A stretch of 64,000 bases of DNA from CAVQZA01 sp963718355 (lineage in GTDB: Bacteria > Actinomycetota > Thermoleophilia > Gaiellales > Gaiellaceae): positions 186,001 to 250,000 of the forward strand of contig CAVQZA010000010.1 in assembly GCA_963718355.1 (NCBI GenBank). Direction: 5' to 3'. The position numbers and the translations under genes are program-made. The notes beneath the pieces were generated by a model that was not told the DNA's origin, did no database searches, and worked only from the letters and a program-made list of their open reading frames with translations. This document shows, piece by piece, positions 38,401 through 43,076 of this stretch. Positions within the stretch are counted from its first letter, which is position 1; every line of letters begins with the position of its first letter.

Positions 38401-40511
38401 CCCGTCGCCGTTGCCGCGCAGTGACTGAAGCCGCTGACCGGGATGATCGTCGGTGTCGCCGGAACGCTGAAGACGGACGTCGCGTTCGGGAACGTGATCG
38501 TCATCGTGTCGCCGCTGCGAAGGTTGCCTGTACCACTCAGGGTGAAGCCGACGGTCCAGGTCGCGCGGGCGTTGGCGGCCAGCGTCGTCGAGCTGAACGT
38601 CACTCCGCTCACCGCCGTCGCTGCTGCGATCGTGATCGCGGCCGGGTTGCCGGCGGTGGTGTCGGCGCTCGTGCTGACCTTCCAGAGGGTGGCGGCGGGA
38701 GTTCCGGCGGCGCCGGCGGTGACGCCGATGATCTGGAACGTGGCGGCGGTGCTGGCAGGAACGGAGCATGTGCCGCCGTTGTCGGCGAGCGTGATCGTCA
38801 CCGTCTGCCCGGCGCCGACCGCGCTCAGGGAGCAGTTGTTGAAGCCCTTGGTCGGCAGGATGATGGGAGCCGCCGGCACGGAGAAGATCGACGTGGCGTT
38901 CGGGAACGTCGCGGTGATCGTGTCGCCGTTGCGCAGCGCCCCGGTCGCCGTCGAGGTGAAGCCGACCGTCCACGTGCCTCGCGAGTTGGCGTGTGTCGTG
39001 CTCGTATCGAACGTGACGGCGGTCGGCTGGGTCGCAGCGGTGATCGTGATCGCGGCGGGGTTGGCGACCGTCGTGTCGGCGCTCGTGCTGACCTTCCAGA
39101 GCGTGGCGGCCGGCGTGCCCGCGGCGCCTGCGGTCACACCGAGGATCTGGAGGCCCGCGGCCGCGCTGTTCGGCAGGGAGCAGGAGCCGCCGTTGTCGCT
39201 GAGTGTGATCGTGACGGTCTGGCCGGCGCCGGTCGCGGCGGCGGCGCAGTTGTTGAAGCCCTTGGTCAGCAGCACGGTCGGCGTGGCCGGGACGGAGAAG
39301 ACCGAAGTGGCGTTCGGGAAGACGACGGTGACCTTGTCACCGCTGTGCAGCGAGCCGGTCGCCGACGAGGTGAACCCGACGGACCAGGTCCCGCGCGCGA
39401 GGGCGGCGAGCGTGGTGGAGGCGAACGTGACGGCGGTCGGCGTCGTGGCGGCGGCGATCACGACGTTCGCGCCGGGGCTGACCGCGCTCGTCGCGTCGAC
39501 CGACGTCTTGACGCTGAAGGTGGTGTTGACCAGCGTGCCCGCGGCCGGGTTCGTGAGCCCGGCGAGCTGGAAGGTGGCGGGCGTGCTCGGCGCGACTGCG
39601 CAGGTGGCGCCGGAGAGGGTGACGGTCACCGTCTGCGCGACGGCGGCGGCCGCGGCGCCGCAGTTCGCGAACGCGGAGCCGAGGGTGATGGCCGGCGAGG
39701 CGGGGATGGTGAAGCCGGCGTTGAAGACGGCGGTGATCGTCGAGCCGCCCGTGAGCGTGCCGGTCGAGCTCGTGGTGAAGCCGACCGTCCACGTCGACCG
39801 GGCGAGCCCGGTCTGCGGCGAGCCGGTGAAGGTGACGGCCGAGACCGACGGGTCGATCGTGTACGGCACCGGGAGCGTCGAGTCGTCGAGGCGGAGCTCG
39901 AGCAGCCAGCCGCTCTTGGTGCGGTGGATCGACCAGTGCGCCCCGGCGGGGGTGACGGCGTTGCTCGAGGCGTCGTAGATCTGCACCGGGTTGACGCTGA
40001 GGCCGACGCGCTTGCCCTTGCTCCGGAAGCCGACGCTCCCGTCAGACCTCAAGTACGGGTTGAGGTTCGGCGCGTCGAGATGCCATTGCCACGTCTTGAC
40101 GCCGTGGTGGGCGACGATCGTGTCGAACTCCTCGACATTGCCCGGCGACATGGTGATCGTCTGGGTGCCGAACGACGCGCTGCGGGAGACGCCGTGCTTG
40201 TAGTGCGTCCAGTCCGCGGAGGACCCGGCGGCGTTCGTGACGGTGAGGAACTTCGAGCGCCCGTCGGAGGCGGTGAAGCCCTGCGGACTGACCGTTGCAT
40301 GCAGCCCTGCGCTGGCGAGCGAGGTGGGCTGCTTGGCGCTTGACTGGGCGGCGCCGAGCTCGTGGGTGACGAACCTGGGCACGGTGTGGGTGGGCTGGAA
40401 AAGGGCGGTGGCGAGGACGGCGATTCCGGCGATCGCGAAGCCGGCGAAGGTCGCCAGCGTGACACGCGGTGCGCGTGCGCTCCAAAGCCGCAGATTTCGG
40501 TAGCTCGCCAT
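11430..40511 (-). CDS. Giant repeat-rich exported protein, 9,693 aa (adhesin-like)
   Basis: One uninterrupted gene of 29 kb. Residues 1-40 hold an uncleaved-looking signal or anchor (TLATFAGFAIAGIAVLATALF after arginines). Residues ~60-225 form an N-terminal domain seen in big actinobacterial surface proteins (ends LDDSTLPVPYTIDPS). Residues ~225-2860 are 19 repeats of ~139 aa (ARSTWTVGFT motif, two cysteines each). Two ~120-aa MKLY-containing domains follow. Residues ~3100-8600 hold about 43 repeats of ~104 aa (TAKDAFGNTATGY, FTSTDGAAVLPGNY) mixed with invasin-like domains (ITANGSTTSTITVQLKD). Then come a SwmB-like domain, a PRPPPPP linker, a ZU5-like region and a receiver-like tail. No LPXTG anchor is seen. 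Likely an extracellular fibre for adhesion or aggregation; inferred from architecture only. A GGGAAAG precedes the ATG. Confidence 0.85.
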   Translation of the reverse strand: MASYRNLRLWSARAPRVTLATFAGFAIAGIAVLATALFQPTHTVPRFVTHELGAAQSSAKQPTSLASAGLHATVSPQGFTASDGRSKFLTVTNAAGSSADWTHYKHGVSRSASFGTQTITMSPGNVEEFDTIVAHHGVKTWQWHLDAPNLNPYLRSDGSVGFRSKGKRVGLSVNPVQIYDASSNAVTPAGAHWSIHRTKSGWLLELRLDDSTLPVPYTIDPSVSAVTFTGSPQTGLARSTWTVGFTTSSTGTLTGGSTITAVFNAGFTIPASPAITLGSAFANCGAAAAAVAQTVTVTLSGATCAVAPSTPATFQLAGLTNPAAGTLVNTTFSVKTSVDATSAVSPGANVVIAAATTPTAVTFASTTLAALARGTWSVGFTSSATGSLHSGDKVTVVFPNATSVFSVPATPTVLLTKGFNNCAAAATGAGQTVTITLSDNGGSCSLPNSAAAGLQILGVTAGAAGTPAATLWKVSTSADTTVANPAAITITAATQPTAVTFDTSTTHANSRGTWTVGFTSTATGALRNGDTITATFPNATSIFSVPAAPIILPTKGFNNCSLSAVGAGQTVTITLADNGGTCSVPASTAATFQIIGVTAGAAGTPAATLWKVSTSADTTAGNPAAITIAAATAVSGVTFSSTTLAANARATWTVGFTLSGTGNLRSGDTMTITFPNATSVFSVPATPTIIPVSGFSHCAATATGAGQTVTITLADSTSSCFIANGTVNVSVQILGVTSGAAGAPAANLWKVSTSNDTTAANPAAAPVIGAATSPTAVTFTSTTMAANARGSWTVGFTPTASGYLQAGDTITIAFPAVTSIFTVPASPSVTLKSGFKNCAIGTATGAGTVVTITLADNGGPCALPNATPATLEIKGITAGAAGSPTAANWTVKTTADTAVANVGVAPVIGAATTPTAVTFGATTLSANARATWVVGFTTTASGSLRAGATIAIHFPAATSIFTVPASPTVLLTKNFTNCGIASATGTATVVTITLADSGGVCIVSAGTATSVQVLGIVAGAAGAPAAANWTVTTSADTVAANVGVAPVIAAPTSPTAVSFAATTLAANARGTWTVGFTATAAGSLQTGDTITIAFPNATSIFNVPASPTVLLTHGFANCAIGSAVGASTTVTITLADSGGICTLPDTAVAQVQILGITAGAAGAPAAANWTVKTSADTAAANVGVAPVIGAATSPTAVSFSATTLAANARATWTVGFTTTANGSLQAGDTMTIAFPNATSIFTIPASPTVLLTHGFAHCAIGSAVGASTTVTITLADNGGVCTLADSAVAQIQVLGVTAGAAGAPAAANWTVKTSADTAAANVGVAPVISATTTPTAVTVGASTLIASRVATWTGNFTTSATGSLQTGDTITVTYSAGFNTATATTVQLLGGFSNCSATVNGVGTVATITLADFGGTCNVGDIIPATFTIAGITNTATTGPSTETIKTSADTTAANAAVVTILSAGSPTGVTVSATTLVAYARATWTVNFTPTATGGLRSGDQITTTFTTGFSIPAVPVVNLVAGFSNCSATATGGAGAVVTITLANNGGTCSLTGTTPATLTIAGITNSSPGSSTETVKTSNDSIAASATPVTILAAATPTAVSFTGSPQTGSARSTWTVGFTATSALLNGDTIVATFPAGFSLPATPTITLTGAGYTTCSASGAASGTTLTVTLSGASCILAAGQSGAFTVAGVVNPPAATFANTNFTVVTSDDVAPASPAANVVIAAATTPTAVSFAGSAQTGGARSTWTVGFTSSASGTLRAGDAINLGFGADFSLPNTPAVTLTGAGYTNCSATATTAPTGGSATGPTVTITLANNGGACSLANAGNGALTIAGVINPPAQTITAANMTVATSTDTAPGVPAGNVVIAAATSPTAVSFSGSPQTDRARSTWTIGFTTSATGALRTGDTITVGYSARFAIPATPTIALTGAYVNCSATATTANTTSTQALNSGPTVTITLADSGGTCALANNASGALTIAGVQNVIATTITANQLTVKTSADTVVASPAANVVIAAGTTPTTVTFAGSPQKANTRSTWSVGFTSSGTGQLRADDTITIAFSSGFTVPLTPTITLTGAYTNCSATGSTASTSGSGTGPTVTVTLADNGGTCALATGASGALTIDGITNPPAQTITAANLTLLTSTDPVAASPAANVVIAAATAPTAVSFAGTPQSANARSTWTIGYTATATGSLRAGDTISVVFATGFTIPATPTITLTGAGYSNCSASAVTADTTGSGTGPTVTLTLANNGGACALANSGNGAFTIVGLTNPPAQTITAANLTLATSADTIPASPAGNVVISAATTPTAVSYTGVPQSGYARSTWTIGFTASAGGALKTGDTITLLFASGFSIPATPTIALTGAGYANCSATAVTTGTNGSSSGPTVTVTLANNGGTCALAAAGNGALTVAGIANPPAQTITPANLTVATSADTTPASPAGNVVIAAATAPAAVSFTGAPQTGNSRATWTVGYTASAGGALKTGDTITIGFAAGYSIPTNPTIALTGAYAGCTATAVTTTTSGSSTGPTVTVTLGGAGCALANGANGALTIAGIINPPAGTITASNFTVTTSADTATASPAANVVIAPATSPSAVSFTGAPQTGTARGTWTVGYTASASGALKAGDTIVVNFAAGFSIPSNPTITLTGAGYSGCTATATAADTSGSSTGPTVTITLVGAGCALAASGNGALTIAGVTNPPAQTIAAANMSVVTSADTVPASPASNVVIAPATAPTAVTFTATTRAALALGVTWTAAFTTTAGAPLAAGDTIAVVFPAAFTITAAPTITLTGAGYTSCTATGATNGTTVTITLAGAGCALAASSAGTLTIGGVTNPVAATYPAASFNVATIKDTAPGSPAANVDIFGPATALTIVPASGTPAPGAADTLTLTAVDAGGRTVTTYTGDKILTFSGANNSTNPATTPTVTDKTATPVNFGTATTITFTNGVATAGGVMKLYKVESPTVAVGDGTLSGNASLVVGPATASRLVVTGTGAQTAGGSQTVTVTATDPYGNTATAYTGNHTLTFTGASISPGPVTAPTFRDRLAVDQPFGAANTSLTFTNGVASGLMKLYNVETALIVANDGTITAAGGDRLSVVVSPAATATLALTATPASVTAGNTGSVTVTAKDAYGNTATGYLGTVHFTSTDGAAVLPVNYTFVAGDNGVHTFTNAYTLKTAGSRTLTGTDTVTGTINGTSAGITVNPAAAATLTLTATPASVTAGTTASVTVTALDAFGNTATGYLGTVHFTSTDVAGVLPANYTFVAGDAGVHTFTNAYTLKTAGSRTLTGTDTVTGTITGTSAAITVNPAAAATLALSGTPASVTAGNTGSVTITALDAFGNTATGYLGIVHFTSTDGAAVLPGNYTFTAGDAGVHTFTNLYTLKTAGSRTITGTDTVTGTITGTSAAITVNPAAAATLSLTGTPASLTAGSTGSVTVTAKDAFGNTVTGYLGTVAFTSTDGAAVLPGNYTFVAGDSGAHTFTNLYTLKTSGSRTVTATDTVTATITGTSAAITVNAAAAVNLTLSGTPASVTAGTTATVVVTAKDTFGNVATGYLGTVAFTSTDGAAVLPGNYAFVAGDAGVHTFTNAYTLKTVGSRTVTATDTVTATITGTSAAITVNPAAAATFTLSGTPASVTAGTTGSVTVTAKDAFGNTATGYLGTAAFTSTDGAAVLPGNYTFVAGDAGVHTFTNLYTLKTAGSRTVTATDTVTATITGTSAAITVNPAAAATLTLSATPASITAGTTGSVTVTAKDAFGNTATGYLGIVHFTSTDGAAVLPGNYTFVAGDAGSHVFTNLYTLKTAGSRTITGTDTVTATITGTSAAITVNPAAAATFTVNGTPASVTAGTTGSVTVTAKDAFGNTATGYVGIVHFTSTDGIAVLPGNYTFVAGDSGVHTFTNLYTLKTVGSQTLTATDTVTATITGTSAGITVNPAAASTLVLSATPASVTAGTTASVTVTAKDAFGNTATGYLGTVAFTSTDGAAVLPSNYTFVAGDSGVHTFTNAYTLKTAGSRTLTATDTVTGSINGTSAGITVNPAAAATFTLSGTPASLTAGNTGSVVVTAKDAFGNIATGYLGIVAFSSTDGAAVLPSNYTFVAGDSGAHTFTNLYTLKTAGSRTVTTTDTVTATITGTSAAITVNPAPASTLTVNGTPASVTAGTTASVTVTAKDAFGNTATGYLGTVAFTSTDGAAVLPANYTFVAGDAGVHTFTNAYTLKTVGSRTITATDTVTATITGTSAGITVNPAAAATFTLSGTPASLTAGSTGSVAVTAKDAFGNTATGYLGTVAFTSTDGAAVLPSNYTFVAGDSGAHTFTNLYTLKTAGSRTVTATDTVTATITGTSAAITVNPAAATTLTVNGTPASVTAGTTASVTVTAKDTFGNIATGYLGTVAFTSTDGAASLPANYTFVAGDLGAHTFTNAYTLKTVGSRTLTATDTVTGSINGTSAGITVNPAAASTLVVNGTPASVTAGTTGSVTVTAKDAFGNVATGYLGTVHFTSTDGAAVLPGNYAFVAGDNGVHTFTNAYTLKTVGSQTLTATDTVTGSINGTSAAITVNPAAASTLVVNGTPASVTAGTTGNVTVTAKDAFGNLATGYLGTVHFTSTDGAASLPVNYTFVAGDAGVHTFTGLYTLKTVGSQTLTATDTVTGSINGTSAGITVNPAAAATFTLSATPASVTAGTTGSVTVTAKDAFGNTATGYLGIAHFTSTDGAAVLPANYTFVAGDNGIHTFTNLYTLKTAGSQTVTATDTVTATITGTSAGITVNPAAAATFTLSGTPASVTAGTTGSVTVTAKDAFGNTATGYLGIAHFTSTDGAAVLPGNYTFTGGDAGVHTFTNLYTLKTVGSRTITSTDTVTATITGTSAAITVNPAAAATLTVNGTPASVTAGTTGSVTVTAKDAFGNTATGYLGIAHFTSTDGAAVLPVNYTFVAGDAGVHTFTNAYALKTVGSQTLTATDTVTGSINGTSAGITVNPAAAATFTLSATPASVTAGTTGSVTVTAKDAFGNTATGYLGIAHFTSTDGAAVLPGNYTFVAGDAGVHTFTNLYTLKTAGSQTVTATDTVTATITGTSAGITVNPAAAATLTVSAGTAQTAGTSFNVTVTAKDAFGNTATGYLGTVHFTSTDGAATLPGNYAFVAGDSGSKTFSVTLNTTGSRTVTATDTVTGTITGTTAAITVNAGAASAATSTINAAPTSITANGSTTSTITVQLKDVLGNNLTTSGGTVALATTSGSLGSVTDNANGTYTATLTSSTTAGTASVTGTLNAAAIASSATVTYTPGPATTFVVSGPGSITAGVATSVTVTAKDAFGNTATGYVGTVHFTSTDGSAVLPGNYTFVAGDSGTHTFSSAVTLKTAGSQTVTATDTVTGSINGTTAGITVNPAAATTLLVTPAGTTQTAGTSFNVTVRAKDAFGNTATGYLGTVHFTSTDGAGTLPGNYTFVAGDSGLKSFSVTLNTTGSRTVTATDTVTGTITGTTAAITVNAGAASTATSTISASPGSITANGSSTSAITVQLKDALGNNLGGSGGTVALATTSGSLGSVTDNGNGTYSATLTSSTTAGTATVTGTLNAAAIASSASVTFTAGPATKYLVTSSSYSPIAGTAVTITAQLADVNNNPVSTSGLTVTWSKTGAGGSLASGTSTTNGSGVATVSLTTSSTAGTVHTVTGNDGTFNGTTSNITTVPAGPTQYLVTSSSYSPVAGASVTISAQLADSNNNPVTTAGLTVTWSKTGAGGSFAPTSSVTNASGIATTTFTTSTTSGTVYAVTGNDGTHSGTSSNITSVPGAATTLTVNGTPASVTAGTTGSVTVTAKDANGNTATGYLGTVHFTSTDGAGVLPSNYTFVAGDAGVHTFTNLYTLKTVGSQTLTATDTVTGSINGTSAGITVNPAAAATLTVNGTPASVTAGTTGSVTVTAKDAFGNTATGYLGIVHFTSTDGIAVLPGNYTFVAGDSGVHTFTNLYTLKTVGSQTLTATDTVTATITGTSAGITVNPAAASTLVLSATPASVTAGTTGSVTVTAKDAFGNTATGYLGTVAFTSTDGAAVLPANYAFVAGDAGVHTFTNAYTLKTAGSRTLTATDTVTGSINGTSAGIIVNPAAAATFDVSAAASATAGSSTSVTVTARDAFGNVATGYVGTVHLTSTDGAATLPANYTFVAGDNGAHVLSVTLKTAGSQTVTATDTVTATITGTTAAITVSPAGAATLVVNGTPASVTAGTSASVTVTAKDAFGNVATGYVGTTHFTSTDGIASLPANYTFTGGDAGIHTFSSAYTLKTVGGQTLTATDTVTGSINGTSASITVNPAAAATLSLTGTPASVVAGNSASVTITARDAFGNVATGYLGTVHVTSTDGAASLPVNYTFVAGDSGVHVLAATLKTVGSQTLTATDTVTGSINGTSPSITVNPAAAATLTLSGTPASVTAGSAASVTVTAKDAFGNTATGYTGIVHFTSTDGAATLPGNYTFVGGDNGVHTFTNAYNLVTTGSRTVTATDTVSATITGTSAAITVTPAAASTIILSATPASVTAGTAASVTATVKDSLGNVATGYTGTVHFTSTDGAASLPSDYTFTGGDAGIHTFSNAYTLKTAGGQTLTATDTVTGSINGTSASITVNAAAAVSFQVSAPGSATAGGSTSVTVTARDAFGNVATGYVGTVHLTSTDGSATLPGNYVFTGGDAGVHVFSATLKTAGSQTVTATDTVTGSINGTTAAISVSPAATSTLVLSGNPASVTAGTAASVTVTAKDAFGNTTPAYTGTVHFTSTDGIATLPANYAFVAGDNGIHTFSSAYTLKTVGSQTVTATDTVTGSINGTTSTITVNPAAAVVLAITGTPASVTAGGSASVTVTAKDGFGNVATAYSGTVHFTSTDGAAVLPGNYAFVGGDNGAHTFSATLKTAGSRTITATDTVTATITDTSAPITVNPAAASTLVLSATPASVTAGTAASVTVTAKDSFGNVATGYLGTVHFTSTDAGAGLPSNYAFVAGDAGVHTFSNAYTLVTAGSRTITATDTVTGTINGTSATITVNPAAATTLVLSATPASVTAGTTGSVTVTAKDTFGNVATGYLGTVHFTSTDGAASLPANYAFVAGDNGVHIFSSAYTLKTVGSQTLTATDTVTGTINGTSAGITVNPAAAATLALTGTPASVTAGGSASVTVTAKDAFGNIATGYTGTVHFTSTDGAAVLPGDYAFVAGDNGVHVFSSTLKTAGSQSLTTTDTGTGSINGTSAPITVNPAAATIFTLTGTPASVTAGNSANVTVTAKDAFGNVATGYLGTVHFTSTDAGATLPTNYTFVAGDAGTHTFSATLQTTGARTVTATDTVTATITGTSPSITVNPAGAASFSLTGTPASVTAGGSASVTVTAKDAFGNVATGYTGTVHFTSTDGSATLPTNYTFVAGDNGAHTFSSTLRTAGSQTLTATDTVTSSTNGTSAGITVNAAAVSGTVSTAVSSPSSVPADGSTASTITVTLTDAFGNPRAGKTVTLAQTGASVISPASGPSSAAGVVTFTVTNTTAQTVTYTATDTTDSVTLTQTPNVAFAIGSLDHIAITPTSATVAAGTSQSYTVEAFDATNNSLGDVTAGSSFGITPNGSCTGASCSATALGAHTVTAAYAGKTANSTLTVISAPADASASTISAAPGSITANGVTTSTVTVQLKDIFGNNRTSGGNIVGLSTTAGTLSAVTDNGNGTYTATLTSATSVGTATITGTLDAVAIVSTATVTFTPGVATQYTVTGAASATAGVAASVTVTARDAFGNVATGYVGTAHFTSTDGAATLPANYAFVAGDNGAHTFSVTLKTAGSQTVTATDTVAATITGSKAITVNPAAATTFTVTSSGGSETAGTGFTVTVTAKDAFGNVDTNYTGTVHFTSTDGGATLPADYTFVAGDSGAHTFPATLTTAGPQTITATQGSVTGTTPTITVVPAAVASFTLTGVPASVVSGVPASVTVTAKDAFANTVTGYAGTVHFSSNDGAASLPGDYTFTGGDAGVHAFTNGYTLFTTGARTISAADTLSPAVTGTSPFINVTPGAASGANSTLAAAPVSILANGVTTSTITVQLKDVTGNLLTAGGNAVALATTSGTLSAVTDNGDGTYTATLTSSTVAGVASVSGTVDLAPIAIGTTVTFHPGPAQTFTVTGPATATAGTAGSYVVTARDAFGNVATGYTGTVHFTSSDAQATLPANFTFTGGDAGGHTFNAVTLKTAGSQTVTATDTITPSITGTSAGVVVSGLGVDAGASTVTASPTTVVADGTASTTITVTLKDQYGNPVAGKSIAVNQTGSASISSGGTGTSDGAGAATFTATDATPESVTFSATGDSIALTQQRVVTFSTGVLDHIRISPSSSTISADSGSQIYTVTGYDATNHSLGDLTATSTFTITPDGSCVNATATCSATTAGVHIVTAHNSGFTDTATLTVNAGAPSTLNSTITSSPASVVADNTLSTITVRLKDAAGNNIPISGGTVALSTTLGTLSAVTDNANGTYTATVKSTVAGTASITGTLNAVALASSTTVLFVPGAATQFIVTSPGSATAGTGTTVTVTAKDQYGNTATGYLGTVHFTSSDGSATLPANYTFTGADNGVNTFPVTLKTAGSQSVTATDTVTASINGTTGSIAVSPGAVSGTTSTVTASPAAVPADNATTSAVNVTLKDAFGNTVPGKTVTLGAGGGSSSWTPLTDITNGSGVASFAVKDATVENVVYNATDTSDALPLTDTATVNFTAGPLASITINPSTATVAAGVGQTYTVRGFDAFGHDLGDVTPATSLSINPDGTCVGATCTATVAGLHTVIATNAGHTTTSSLTVTPAAASVANSTITAAPSTITANGTSTSTITVHLKDAYFNDLDSSAGAVTLATTNGSITASATDNSNGTYTGTLTSAASPGSAVVSAKLSGTPLGNTTTVNFSAILPGPASGATSTISASPGTIIANGTSTSTITVQLKDAAGLNLSTGGDDVELTTTGGTLVPLAPAHATDNANGTYTATLTSPASPGSATVSGTVNGSAIIDTAVVTFSSGPPGPASGATSTISAAPATIVGDGTTTSTVTVQLKDASGTNLGSGGDTVALATTGGTLSAVTDNADGTYSATLTSPVGAGSATISGTVNSAAITSTASVTFTAPGSPPSLVNATVTGSTLVLTYDQTLDGTSVPGLSDFTVVQNLIPQGTPTGISISGTTVTISLAAPVNPGDVVTIDYTGTLIKNLAGLPAPTFTGQPVTVGGVPTPGPITCTPPQIANPAGTACVTPRPPPPPIQFLGTTPADGAILGSVGSITFNASHDTSWYAITVTLNGVSQDVAPGSGASYTAAFTATAPGTYTISATLDDGYNPRQYIHATFTIVGSGIPGIGVPSAGGSVDAGDGIGSASWGPGTFPDPVIVRIDLAQATAGVSVPPGSPAYQVTATRLRDGSPVHNLGSVLDVQFKNAPADGVASVSENGLDWGPVPALTSLSLPDGQPDGWFRDSNNTVHILTHHLTYFGLLVPSATKLSFQVYGTVRYTWGVDKYVGARISLTQAALVTARLYNSKGRKLTTWVRPARAGNSVLKLKLPNSARKPGTYSIRFIARAKGSTAKQSIRVRVLPTVKLSPARRTQGRTVVLAAPGGSAIAAWLPGLQTNVVAGGADNTFRATADFNRNVVVIVIDADQVGISTIRDLHATFPDVRIIVLSSNPAVLAIAGHAGASIAVASTTSAAQVAKMAARLASS
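11433..11780 (-). other. Receiver-like (CheY-like) C-terminal domain of the giant protein
   Basis: The last ~115 residues alternate strands and helices like a response-regulator receiver: RTVVLAAPGG as strand 1, NVVVIVIDAD as strand 3 with an aspartate at its end, TIRDLHATFPDVRIIVLSSN as helix 3 and strand 4, and HAGASIAVAS then AAQVAKMAARL as strand 5 and helix 5. The usual acidic pair after strand 1 and the lysine after strand 5 are missing, so phosphorylation is doubtful. Confidence 0.5.
14660..31200 (-). repeat. About 43 ~104-residue Ig-like repeats, 312-bp DNA period (within the giant gene)
   Basis: Copies recur at exact 312-bp spacing over long runs (for example at 25477, 25789, 26101, 26413 and 26725 on the plus strand); a few units are 306 bp. 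Sequence between neighbouring copies is nearly identical in places. Each unit reads TPASVTAGT, VTVTAKDAFGNTATGY, HFTSTDGAAVLPGNY, TFVAGDAGVHTF, then TATDTVTGSINGT and ITVNPAAA. Copies lack cysteine. About ten invasin-like domains interrupt the series. Confidence 0.8.
31926..39840 (-). repeat. 19 tandem ~139-residue repeats with paired cysteines (within the giant gene)
   Basis: Counted by the motif ARSTWTVGF and its variants (ARGTW, ARATW, NSRGTW). Each copy has a cysteine in a F-x-NC-type turn and a second about 20 residues later in a GGTCSL-type turn, suitable for one disulfide per repeat. The first ten and last nine copies form two sub-families (the second with a SFTGSPQTG start). Confidence 0.75.
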
Positions 40512-40524
40512 ATTTCTTTCCCGC

Positions 40525-40543
40525 GCGTAACACCCGTTTACGC
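40525..40543 (-). promoter_or_regulatory. Operator-like dyad before the giant gene
   Basis: GCGTAA, seven bases, then TTACGC. It lies 14-32 bases upstream of the giant gene ATG, beside the ribosome-binding region, so it could be a repressor site or a small mRNA hairpin. Confidence 0.3.
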
Positions 40544-40829
40544 ACGCTGTAGTTGGCTCATCGGCCGCCCGCTCCTATCTTCTGAAGGGTTTATGCTCCA
40601 GAAGTTGGAAAAGCCGCACGAAATCCCCCATTTGGTTACCGGGGTTTCCATGTCTTGTCGAGCCCGCTTCCCGCGGCGATCGTACGGACCGGGTCGGTCG
40701 GCCTACCCCTCGAACCAGGGACTAAGGCTCGAGTCGAGGGTTAGCCTGCGGAGAGCGTCGTGCGCGGCTTCACGATCGTCCTCGCGAGGACGGGAAGGTG
40801 CTCGTGCGCGCCGCGCGGGCCGGCGCTCC

Positions 40830-40835
40830 TACAAT
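40830..40835 (+). promoter_or_regulatory. -10 element of a probable leaderless promoter, mutase gene
   Basis: TACAAT lies eight bases before the ATG at 40844 and no Shine-Dalgarno is present, so transcription probably starts at or next to the start codon. No convincing -35 is seen. Confidence 0.5.
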
Positions 40836-40843
40836 GCTGCGCG

Positions 40844-42439
<1,596 letters not shown>

Positions 42440-42480
42440 CTAACTCCGGTGGTGAAGTGTCGTCTAACGTTTCTGGCAGG

Positions 42481-43068
42481 ATGAGCTCTGTGGCGAACAG
42501 CAAACCGGCGAGGCGGCCCGACACGCCCTGGTGGCATTACGTGCTTCCCGTGGTCGCGGGGATTCTCCTGATCGTCGGGATCGCGGCGGCGGTGCAGCGC
42601 TGGGCGTTTCATCCCTCGAAGAACGCTCAGGTCTTCACGAAGGCGCCGGTCGTCGACAACTCCGGCACGCCGAAGAGCGTCAAGCTCGAGCCGGCCGTCA
42701 AGGACCTCGCGCGTGACTTCATCAAGACGGCCGTCGCGCGGAGGAACCTCGCCCACGCCTTCACGCTCGTCGGCCCGCAGATCAAGCAGGGCCAGACGCT
42801 GAAGCAGTGGATGACCGGGAACATCGCGGTGATCCCGTACCCGGCCAACGACATCGCCTTCGCGCCGTTCCGCATCGACTACTCGTACCCGCGCGAGGCG
42901 CTGCTCGAAGTGATGCTGCTGCCGAAGCCGAACGCGAAGATCCGCCCGACCGACTTCTATCTCGGCGTCAACAAGGTGGGCACGGGCGCCAAGGCGCACT
43001 GGGTCGTCACGTCGTGGTCGCCGCACGTGTCGCCGATGGTCCCGAGCGACAACGCAAACAGCTCCTAG
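42481..43068 (+). CDS. Membrane-anchored protein of unknown function (paralog 1)
   Basis: A 195-residue protein with one N-terminal membrane segment (YVLPVVAGILLIVGIAAAVQ) after a short basic cytoplasmic part; the rest should be extracellular. The outer part contains QVFTKAP, DFIKTAVARRNLAHAFTLVGP, and WMTGNIAVIPYPANDI. The same landmarks recur in the next gene (QVFTKTP, SFIQTAVRRRHVAASWDM, WATGNIPVVPYPAAGI), so the two are paralogs, possibly an NTF2-like fold. No function is known to me. ATG at 42481 is used; a GTG at 42490 is also possible. The gap to the next gene is 8 bp. Confidence 0.75.
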   Translation: MSSVANSKPARRPDTPWWHYVLPVVAGILLIVGIAAAVQRWAFHPSKNAQVFTKAPVVDNSGTPKSVKLEPAVKDLARDFIKTAVARRNLAHAFTLVGPQIKQGQTLKQWMTGNIAVIPYPANDIAFAPFRIDYSYPREALLEVMLLPKPNAKIRPTDFYLGVNKVGTGAKAHWVVTSWSPHVSPMVPSDNANSS

Positions 43069-43076
43069 GAGGCGGC

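Larger units (their letters stand above)
40512..40843. other. Divergent intergenic region, giant gene / acyl-CoA mutase
   Basis: No gene is supported in these 332 bp. It contains a dyad next to the giant gene start (GCGTAA at 40525-40530 with TTACGC at 40538-40543), a second inverted repeat (CCCTCGA at 40707-40713 with TCGAGGG at 40734-40740), a CCCC/GGGG palindrome at 40626-40644, and the mutase promoter near 40830. Reading of any riboswitch here failed. Confidence 0.6.

Noticed and set aside
40560..40760. Riboswitch (cobalamin, c-di-GMP or c-di-AMP) between the giant gene and the mutase
   Set aside because: Short palindromes are present but none of the conserved core motifs of these riboswitch classes could be identified on either strand.
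40760..40843. Upstream start for the mutase at 40760
   Set aside because: The added 28 residues are arginine-, serine- and cysteine-rich with no homology, and the TACAAT element lies inside them, just before the ATG at 40844.
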